From Nectonema munidae (Eukaryota > Nematomorpha > Nectonematoida > Nectonematidae): a stretch of 64,000 nucleotides of DNA. Shown here in pieces: positions 57,501 to 64,000 of this stretch. Numbering within the stretch: the first letter of the stretch is position 1; each line of letters begins with the position of its first letter. The notes below the pieces were generated by a model that had not been told where the DNA came from, ran no database searches, and saw nothing but the letters and a program-made list of their open reading frames with translations. The stretch spans positions 97,001 to 161,000 of the forward strand of contig JAUIRK010000859.1 in NCBI GenBank assembly GCA_030549495.1, given 5' to 3'. A program made the translations under genes and the position numbers.

Positions 57501-59143
57501 AACTCTACGAAAGTTCAATATTTCAAAACAACTCTATGATTACAAAAAGTTAAAAAAAAACCAGGAATAAAGTTTCAAACACCATCAAGTCATTGAAATA
57601 TAAATATATCAAAAAAAGTTTCTTAACAATTCACTTAACCACAAGGAAAATGATCAATAAAGCTTACAATAAAAATCCAGATACCAAAGATTCAAACAAT
57701 CTCAGTCTCAACCATAATGATGTACTCATCGACGATCCAAAAACGATCAGTGATCTATTCAACAAAGTTTAATCCAAAAAATCAAATCTCAAACTGTACC
57801 CAATAACACCTCAAAACAACAATCACAATGTTACAAATCTTCTCCCAGCCTTCAATTTCACCCACATAAATGACGTAAACGTCCTCAATATAATCAAATC
57901 ATCAAAATCTAATTCATTTCCATTTGACCCTTTCCCAATGAATATCTTAAAAGACTGTCAAGAATTCTATCACCTGTTTTAACACATTTAACATTCATAC
58001 ATAACGAATTTTCTGATTCTCTCAAACATTCAATAATAATTCCCAAATATAAAAAAGGTTCAAAACTATCAATCTCCAACTACCGACCAATTTCAAATAT
58101 CCCTGCCATCTCCAAGATCTTTGAAAAAGTTTACCTTCATCAAATCCAAAATCATATCAGCAAACACTCATTGCTATACAGCCATCAATACAGCTTTCAG
58201 AAACATGAATCTTCTAGTAGTTGCATCAAAGCAATCTTAGAACTGGTTTTTTCAAAACGCAACTCAGACCACTATGTCACAATTACATCAATTGACTTTT
58301 CAAAAGCTTTTGACTACATCAACCACCATCCTTTCCAAAAAACTCTCAAACATCAACTTTACTACTAATGCGATGAAACTATTACTATCCTACCTCCAAA
58401 ATCGCACATCCCAAACACTTATAAATAACACCTTCTCACCTTACCTCCAGTCAAGGCCATTCAAAATAAAAAATATTAAATTCATCCTCTTTTCTATTTA
58501 ACTCCCTATCCAGACAAATAAGAAGCATCACTTCACTACGCATTTTCAAAGCAAAGCTCACTACCTAAACGAGTATCAATCCAACTTCACCAGCTAAATC
58601 ACTTTATCATCCACATAACATTCTGCGCTTCCCATTTATCTTTTCATATACGACTTGAACTGCCTCCTAAACTTATTTTATTTTTAATTGAAATTTTTTA
58701 TCCCTTTTCTGTTTTTTTCCTTATAATCTCAATGGTGATGTAAAGCTTGAGTTTTCAAATTTCATAAATTGACTATTTTTAATTTTTTTTTTCAGTAAGT
58801 TTTTTACTGGATTTTAGAAGTATTTTTAAAATTTACCAACTTTTAATTTTTTATATTTTCATTTTTACCTAATAAATCAAACATTTTAAAAGTAATCTTA
58901 GAAGTAATAATGTAATATCAATTCAAAATTAATCAATTTTTTATTGTTATTAGCTTAATTGTGTTGTGAAATATTTTTAATCTATTTTGTTCATTTCAGA
59001 AGTTAAAGACACACAAAAAGGCGTTCAACAAGAAACAAAGAATTTGGATGTAAATAGCTCATGCGATTTAAATTCTTCCAAAAAACTCAAAACATTCTCA
59101 AATCTGTCCAAATCTCTCAATAAAAAGGAGAGGGAATTAAGTC
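45511..59143 (+). CDS. REXO1: RNA exonuclease 1 homologue (Elongin-A-binding protein), N-terminal part
   Basis: Nine exons: 45511-45610, 48751-49849, 49915-49972, 51583-51726, 51910-52029, 54900-55031, 55089-55190, 55255-55423 and 59000-59143, with matching phases, about 689 residues. The start MFKGKGYFKTINCPFFENNL...CHFRH is a CCCH-type finger like the conserved REXO1 N-terminus, which is why ATG 45511 is preferred over an in-frame ATG at 45439. Exon 2 is a long Ser/Lys/acid-rich, apparently disordered region. Exons 7-8 carry the conserved block IPVAIRQRYLSLFYNECCN...ALKEEKEIYEKSYSKNTYM...LTIKRLR, as in REXO1 upstream of the nuclease. The family has a C-terminal DEDDh 3'-5' exonuclease domain in the nucleus; it is not seen before 64000. 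Exon 9 is supported by phase and a TTTCAG acceptor only. Introns 1, 5 and 8 hold transposons. Confidence 0.87.
45796..46163. mobile_element. MITE in REXO1 intron 1
   Basis: CATACCTGTTAAC at the left and GTTGACAGGTATG at the right are inverted ends. The right end also has CCCGATATTATCGGG, a perfect palindrome. Non-coding. Confidence 0.7.
46560..47724 (-). mobile_element. Gypsy-type (Ty3) retrotransposon relic, 5' portion
   Basis: Fossil element on the minus strand, within REXO1 intron 1. A 305-bp LTR (TGTTG...AACA) lies at 47420-47724, followed by a primer-binding-like TGGCGCAGCCACC. After that come gag-like sequence with a zinc knuckle and the start of a protease region, down to about 46560-46630. 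The rest of the element and the second LTR are absent, so it is broken and partial. Higher GC than its surroundings. The LTR is very similar (by eye about 2% different) to that at 62513-62817, implying a fairly recent family. Confidence 0.85.
47842..47990 (-). repeat. tRNA-derived SINE, family 1
   Basis: GGGTACCGTGGGGTGTTTTC, GGCACAATTGTGCCGCTTGT, CGGGATCAAACTTAAGACCT, ending AACCAACCTTACTCACGACC. A full-length minus-strand copy. Confidence 0.85.
47975..48343 (-). pseudogene. Fragment of an arthropod multicopy protein family (unknown function)
   Basis: The 122-codon minus-strand frame contains VRGKRFMPFAIPRIWREP, then DCYFC, and a Pro-rich region IPSSIPPVPQSDDLSVP. I recall a widely amplified arthropod family with 'MPFA.P..WREP..H..DCYFC'; its function is not known to me and it may be transposon-associated. 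There is no upstream exon, and it lies in REXO1 intron 1 on the opposite strand, so it is probably a fragment. Confidence 0.5.
49973..51582 (+). other. REXO1 intron 3 with a half MITE
   Basis: TACAGTCCACCCTCGATATACCGCC at about 50184-50208 and GGCGGTATATCGGGGGTATCG about 20 bp later look like a pogo/Tc1-type terminus with its inner palindrome; no second end was found. The rest is AT-rich, with no exon. Confidence 0.45.
52390..52527. mobile_element. TTAA-flanked MITE (GCAGACGA family), copy E
   Basis: TTAACCCATTTAAGACCAA ... TTGGTCGTAAATGGGTTAA. In between, three GCACACGA/GCAGACGA motifs at about 28-bp spacing and the palindrome TTCCAAAATAGGAA. The best-preserved full copy; REXO1 intron 5. 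Confidence 0.88.
53098..53860 (-). CDS. Possible small gene nested in REXO1 intron 5
   Basis: Three exon-like minus-strand open stretches. 53860-53535 encodes LKWTLKPESFNKLTKKTSRS and later FSLNFDGSNILDEKKEIENM. 53461 to about 53340 follows the acceptor TTTTTATTTCCAG and encodes ESFFNIKSEVDWNSINKNSN. 53206-53098 follows CTTCTTTTTAG and encodes NFQALISIENGDVNDSKIVV and then a stop. The acceptors and codon content look exon-like, but no family is recognised, exon joins are not established, and the first stretch is open on both strands. Confidence 0.3.
53861..54899 (+). other. REXO1 intron 5, right part
   Basis: Short GA and GAGT repeats at 53969-54010, and an AT palindrome (TTAAGTATATTTAATATACTTAA) near 54688-54710. 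No exon recognised. Confidence 0.4.
55424..56619 (+). other. REXO1 intron 8, left part
   Basis: AT-rich with no feature recognised before the LINE. Confidence 0.4.
56620..58700 (+). mobile_element. LINE (CR1/Jockey-like), broken and 3'-deleted
   Basis: Endonuclease motifs come first: FYLNVRSLTNKIDEINKLIS, ASIFTLSESWLS and GKGGGVICFLK (56660-56870), then LFIIGDLNY (57016). Reverse-transcriptase segments follow: IIIPKYKKGSKLSISNYRPI (58025-58090), YSFQKHESSSSCIKAILELV and SIDFSKAFDYINHH (58180-58330). The FADD catalytic block is missing and C-terminal sequence follows soon after, indicating an internal deletion, plus several frameshifts. Lies within REXO1 intron 8, same strand. Confidence 0.85.
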
Positions 59144-59529
59144 GTAATTATTATTGCAATTCTTCTTAACCTAAAATTAATTGGTACCCTGACCGAATGG
59201 ACCGAACAGACATTTCACCGAACGAGATTTTACTAAATTTGACTAAATGACTAGATCAAAAAATAGTAATTATATAAATACATAATAATAATAATAATAA
59301 TTGATACTTTATGAATATTCAAAAACGCTTTGAATAATGCATTTTTCGAAATAGTATAACATAGTACCGCTGTATTTCCCTCCACAAGCACTGTCCAAAA
59401 TAAAAAACATTTGGGAAAACGTTGTGATGCTATTAAGAACAGCTCTTTCATAATCAATAGTGATCGAAAACGGATTAAGATCTGGTCTCACTCACATGCC
59501 CAGTGAGATTTTAGAAATAAAAGTTCTAA

Positions 59530-62265
59530 GTTTTGATGCATCAGCAAGTTGAGGGATCCTGTGATTTGCTGGAGAGGCATGATTGACAACGCAGGAGGTA
59601 GGGTTTGTGTCCATCAAGGCTCCTATCTCTCACCGTACCATTTGACCATCGGCATCCGAAAGGCCAGAGCTGCTCAGGAACTTGCTCCAAGCTGGAGGGA
59701 TCTTCCGAGCCACTTCTTCGTTGCCAGTAATCACGCAACCAAGGATCTTGATGGTGTATGAGAAGGTGGCAGTCGTCCTGGATGGCAAGTCAGCGGGGTT
59801 TTCGGCAGAAGGGACGTATCTGATTTTGAGTGGCAGGCTCCATGAGTCTTTGTCCAAGCTCTTGAGCCATAGGATGAGAATTGCCGAAGTGGGGGAGGAA
59901 CTTCCCCATTTCTTCAGGTTCTGAAGGCAGACCATGGAGTCCGTCCAGGTCCATCTGTTCGGGAATAGGATCTGCCCGAAACAGATAGTTAACATCTCCA
60001 AGTCCCCAATGTTCCAAGTTGAGGCGACGCCAAAGGAGTAGGAAGAGTCTCCAACCACTCTCAGGCTTCGGAGAGATGCATCTGTAAAGACTTCAGCCAC
60101 GGGTGGAAGGAAAGAGTGCATATCCCATAGACGAGTGGCTTTTTCCAGAAGTCTCGGACCCAGGATCCCCGGGGGGATCTTTGGGGCCCGGGTTCCCGGT
60201 GGGGGGGGGGGGGGGGGGGGCCCTCCCCCCCCCCCGGGGGGGGGGGGGGGTGGTTTTTCCCCCCTCTCTGGGGTTTTGTTTTTCCCCTTTCCGGGGTGGT
60301 TGGTGGGGGCAGGGGGGGGAGAGGGCCGAAGGGGGGGAGGGATGTTTTTTTGGGTTGGGGGGGGGGGGCGTCTTTCTTTTTTGTACGGTTGGGCTTTCGG
60401 GCCCTCCAATATTTAGAGTGGGGGGGGGGGGGATTTTTTCTGTTTTTTCCTTCCCCCCGCTCCTTCCCTCTTATTATTTGAATTAGTTGAAGATAACCAC
60501 TCGGCGTCTTTGAGGGAGGTTGCCAGGAGGAGGATGTCATCCAGGTATAAAATGATTCTGAATTAGGCTGTTTCTTTCCATCGGTCCTTGAAGGTCGCCA
60601 AGAAGGTTTTTATTACCAATTGAAGGATGGCAGGTGAGAAAGCCGCTCCCATTGGTAATTTCGTGAATTGGAGAATCCTGACCTTCCCGTTGGCTTTCGG
60701 GACTAGGAAATAGGGAGATTCGAGACCGCGAATGTGGGATTTGCAGGAAGGTCGAGGTTGAGCGGAGCCTTCCAAAAGTCTGCCAGGATCTGGTGACACG
60801 CCGCCACGTCGCCGATGGATTCTACGCGGCCATCGACGGGTACATCGTCCTCGACTTCGAGGTAAATTCGCAGCAACTTGACCCGATCGGCCGGGAGTAC
60901 GGAGGACTGTCCTTTGATAACTACCCAGATGTTGCCATTCTTGGTGAACACCCCTATATCGGGATCCTGAGGGGGTTCTGGTGTCGGATCGACGCTGGGA
61001 AGAAGAATGTCGATGTCAGGGGCGACTCCGGGGCCCGGAGGCGTGACTTCACTGGGTGGTTCTGGGGATAGTGGAGGACCCAAGGTCGGGGCTCCCTCAA
61101 CTAACCGGATGGTGCGTTGAACAATGGTGGAGGAGGAACAGGATCTGTCTCCACTGCCGGAGGAGGAAACAGGGGACGGTCCAGGCGTCCTTGCAAATTC
61201 CAGGATCCATCAGCGATCCCGATCTGGGACTGTCGGAACGACGGGGGAGGGGAGGTTCGGGTGAAGGAACCTCCACTCGCTGTTCGATGGGCACCCCCAG
61301 AGCATCCAGGAAGGAGCCAGGGTGGATCACCACAGAAGGAGTGCCAGGAGAATCAGGGTAAACAGGGACATGGACCATGTCGGAATGGGGAGAGCACGTG
61401 GAGGCCTCCAAGGAGCAAGCGTGCCAGAATCTGGCCCGCCGGAGTTGACGTTAACTTCTTTGGGGGGGGGGGGGGGGGGGGGGGGCTTGAAACCCCGAAC
61501 CCGATGAACGTGGTGGATTAGCCCGACGGCGCGGAGAAGGGTTGCGTCTTGGGGCTGGAGCCTGAATAGTGACTCCCGTGATCCCGCCTACCCCCAAGAG
61601 TGATGGGGCCTGGTGGGTACCTGGGTCCACGTGGAGTGGAGAGCGATAACGTGGGTACGGAGGGACTGATTAATTTTGGACAAAACGTCCATAGGAAGCT
61701 GACTTACGAAAGGTTGGAGCGTAGACAGGCAAAGGAGCATTACGTCATCTTTAATATTAAGTTCCTTGGACTGCGACAATTCTAACACCACATTGATTCT
61801 GCGGTCAGCCAATTCCACCGGGGGAGTAGCGTACACGGAAGGATCGGCGTGATCCGATGAGCCATATCCGAGAGGAAGCGTAGAGCGGGAGGAAGGGAAA
61901 ATCGGAGAGCGAAGAGGATGAGGATCGGGCTTAGGCACGGAGAAACCTCCAAAGGCGGTGGAGAGATGAGCGCGGGCTAGACCCTAAATTGCGACTTCGA
62001 TAGAAGCCATTCTGGAATTGTTAGATGCAGAGAGGTCTGAAAGGGCTTTACCCAAATCAGTAAGATCGACTGTGGGGAAAGAAGCTGAGGTTGACGCTGG
62101 GTTCTGTGAGGAGGTCATAGTAACATGTAAGAGTAGCGACGATGCGAAGAAGAAGAAAAGTGATTCAGATCTGGATGCGTCGCTCTTTATACCCACTCAG
62201 AGTAGACAAGAATCTTGTTGTTATTGAGGAGCATCCGTCACTTATTTTTAAACAAAATCTTACCT
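59530..62265 (-). mobile_element. GC-rich retroelement fossil (RT and RNase H; LTR- or DIRS-like)
   Basis: A block far richer in G+C than the rest of the window. Minus-strand pieces include an N-terminal gag-like part (62196 downward), a Pro-rich region (about 61083-60800), reverse-transcriptase segments (FLVPKANGKVRILQF, LPMGAAFSPAILQ, the YLDD box near 60510) and an RNase H region with FTDAS and YVPSAENPADLPSR (60110-59760). Family placement is uncertain: the RNase H tail looks BEL/Pao- or DIRS-like. It is broken in several places. Very long G runs occur at 60195-60440 and 61460-61485. No terminal repeats were identified; it abuts the gypsy-type relic at 62268. Confidence 0.72.
60195..60440. 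repeat. Extreme poly-G/poly-C low-complexity tract
   Basis: Runs of up to about 20 G, plus C runs, over roughly 250 bp, unlike anything else in the window except 61460-61485. Could be real G-rich DNA or a sequencing/assembly artefact. Confidence 0.85.
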
Positions 62266-62267
62266 TA

Positions 62268-62817
62268 TTAATTAAAAAAAAAAGTGAACGCAAAAAAGTA
62301 AGGGTTCCATACCACCTTGACGACCTTTACGGCATCTTCAGTTTCCGTGGCTATTTCGATAGCGCGGGTGAAATCCAGCTCGTCGTCACTTTGAACAGGG
62401 CCTTCAAGGCGGCTTCGTTGTTGACGGAGCAGGTGAACCGTATACGTAGAGAGCTTCATCTTAGGGATCCTTGATTGAAGAAAAGTCGCAGGTGGCTGCG
62501 CCAGAAAGTTTCTGTTATGTTTTAACCAGAGAAAGAGTAAAATAAAAGAAGGTACCGTTTATTGAAAGCCAAAGTAGAAGTGTGTCTATTCTGACAAACA
62601 CACTAGTATTTATACACTGGAATATACTATGCAAATTTTCCAGTAACAACCCTAATCAAATGAATGGATCTTTGTAAGAAACTATTTCCATTGACTTGAT
62701 AGGACTTCATGCAAATTCCTTTATACTTTGCATGCACTTTGGAAGAGGGGAACAATTTTGCACTGTTGCTCAGGGAAAATTGTGCAAACGCCTTTTTGCA
62801 TAAGCTGCTTTACAACA
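62268..62817 (-). mobile_element. Second gypsy-type relic: LTR plus the start of gag
   Basis: Fossil of the same family and orientation as 46560-47724. A 305-bp LTR at 62513-62817 is followed on the minus strand by the same primer-binding-like site and the first part of gag, ending at about 62268 where the GC-rich retroelement block begins. Partial and broken; the very similar LTRs suggest recent insertion. Confidence 0.85.
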
Positions 62818-63047
62818 CTTTCTTATGTCATGCTATAATTTTGCTATGCTGTGTATGTAGAGTGTTTTTATCAGCGGGTTTATTAAAACCTTTAAAATAC
62901 CCGCAGTTCAATTATTTTGTATCGCAAATAAACTTCTCAAGCAGAAAACTATTTTATTATTAAATTTAATTATTCTTTATCAAAATTATTTTTTGCAACT
63001 TCAAATCTCTCTTCAAACTTCAAATATTTATGTTTTGCAAGTTTTCT
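62818..63047. other. Flank between the LTR and a possible terminal exon
   Basis: AT-rich. A minus-strand AATAAA near 62950-62955 could serve the exon at 63048-63211. Confidence 0.35.
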
Positions 63048-63211
63048 TTATAACTTTTTATTGCTCTTTCCACAATAATATTTTATCGAGTGTGTCAATA
63101 AGAGACGCTTCTCTAGTCCAATGATTGTTGAAGAATTTTTATTAGAATTACATTTGCTTTCTTTAACACAATGAAAAAACTTGTCGACAGTTTCACATTT
63201 GTATTTTTGAT
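63048..63211 (-). CDS. Possible terminal exon, cysteine-containing protein
   Basis: On the minus strand the acceptor ATATGATTTTCAG is followed by an open frame QKYKCETVDKFFHCVKESKC and later IIGLEKRLLLTHSIKYYCGK, with stop at 63050-63048 and a downstream AATAAA. Cysteine spacing resembles small secreted arthropod proteins, but no family is assigned. Upstream exons would lie to the right; a candidate open stretch (VVNTAQHKGVVFRLQQEI, about 63790-63735) is unproven. Confidence 0.35.
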
Positions 63212-64000
63212 CTGAAAATCATATTTCTTACTAACTATGAGCTATAAAAGTAGCAGGAATTTCTCATACCTCTATATACTTAGGTAAAACTAAGCAATGA
63301 GTGCAAAAATTGATCTAGAATTCCAACGAGCACTATGCATTGCTATCAAAGGTTTCCAACTTATTTTTTTGGCAATTTGCCACTTTCTTTAAATAGTTTA
63401 AAACCAAAGCATAGAATGTAAAGAAATTAAAAATGATCTATGAATCCAAGATTTTTTAATGTTGCATGTCAATCAACATTAACCTTCCATATAAGTTCTT
63501 TAAGTCAATTTATCATTTTAACCCGTTAACGCCCATGTCGACTATAGTCGACTTGACAAAAATAAAATCGTCTGCGTTTATCAAAGCTCTTTAATACAAA
63601 TCTTCTGCTTTACATTAGATATCGTCTGATTATTCTGGTAGATTATTCCAAAACGTGTCTCAATATTCTATCCAGGGTATGATGCTGGCAGCCAATAAAC
63701 TGAGGTTTGGGTTTACAGGACCCATTTTTAAGATTTCCTGTTGTAATCTAAATACAACTCCTTTATGTTGAGCAGTGTTGACAACTCTTGTATCACAGAT
63801 AATAATCGTTTAAATGAAAAGGCATGCATCATTTTCATTGAGAATATTTTTCATGCCCTCAAATATACATTTAGACGAAACTTTCATTTTTAAAATTTTT
63901 TGAATTTTCCATGCTTTGAAATATTTTTATTTTCGAATAATCGTTTATTATCAAAATACAAACAAAAATTGTTTTCTTTTTTAACATTTTTTTTATTTTT
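63212..64000. other. Right edge: AT-rich DNA with a half TTAA-type MITE
   Basis: TTAACCCGTTAACGCCC at about 63518 followed by ATCGTCTGCG, ATCTTCTGC and TATCGTCTGA motifs looks like a diverged copy F of the GCAGACGA MITE family; its right end is not clear. No further gene is recognised. Confidence 0.45.

Noticed and set aside
60103-60486. Gly-rich and Pro-rich open frames on both strands
   Set aside because: They are translations of long G/C runs and have no protein signature.

Overview
This is eukaryotic nuclear DNA: strongly AT-rich, with intron-split genes and very many interspersed repeats. Minimal introns of about 51-76 bp sit beside kilobase introns packed with transposons. The repeat mix (piggyBac, mariner, hAT, Mutator-like, Tigger-like, tRNA-derived SINEs, a LINE, gypsy-type relics) and the gene content suggest an arthropod, possibly a parasitic copepod (sea-louse type). 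That species guess is inference only.

Four host protein genes are recognisable. (1) The 3' end of a Frizzled-type class F seven-helix receptor on + (28-2918), entering from the left edge. (2) PHGDH, D-3-phosphoglycerate dehydrogenase, on - (four exons within 22667-29485; last exon(s) not found). (3) COASY, bifunctional phosphopantetheine adenylyltransferase/dephospho-CoA kinase, on + (ten exons, 35150-41350, complete; the exons total 1566 nt, i.e. 521 codons plus stop). (4) The N-terminal two-thirds of REXO1, an Elongin-A-binding RNA exonuclease 1 homologue, on + (nine exons from 45511 to 59143; the exonuclease domain is not in the window). There is also one tRNA-Leu(AAG) on - (8185-8266). 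A possible nested minus-strand gene (53.1-53.9 kb), a cysteine-rich terminal exon (63.05-63.21 kb) and a possible exon (41.75-41.87 kb) are weaker calls. PHGDH and COASY are divergent, 5.7 kb apart; the genes are otherwise functionally unrelated.

Most of the rest is mobile DNA. 3.7-6.8 kb is a long-inverted-repeat element with hAT, SINE and MITE insertions. 8.4-17.1 kb is a run of decayed transposases (piggyBac, mariner, two hATs). 20-35 kb holds MITEs, SINEs, a Mutator-like relic, a 1.2 kb foldback element and a satellite array just upstream of COASY. REXO1 introns hold a gypsy-type relic, MITEs and a LINE. 59.5-62.8 kb is a GC-rich retroelement fossil next to a second gypsy-type relic. Several MITEs have exact 8-bp target duplications, and one TTAA-flanked MITE family with repeated GCAGACGA motifs occurs about six times, once filling two thirds of a COASY intron.
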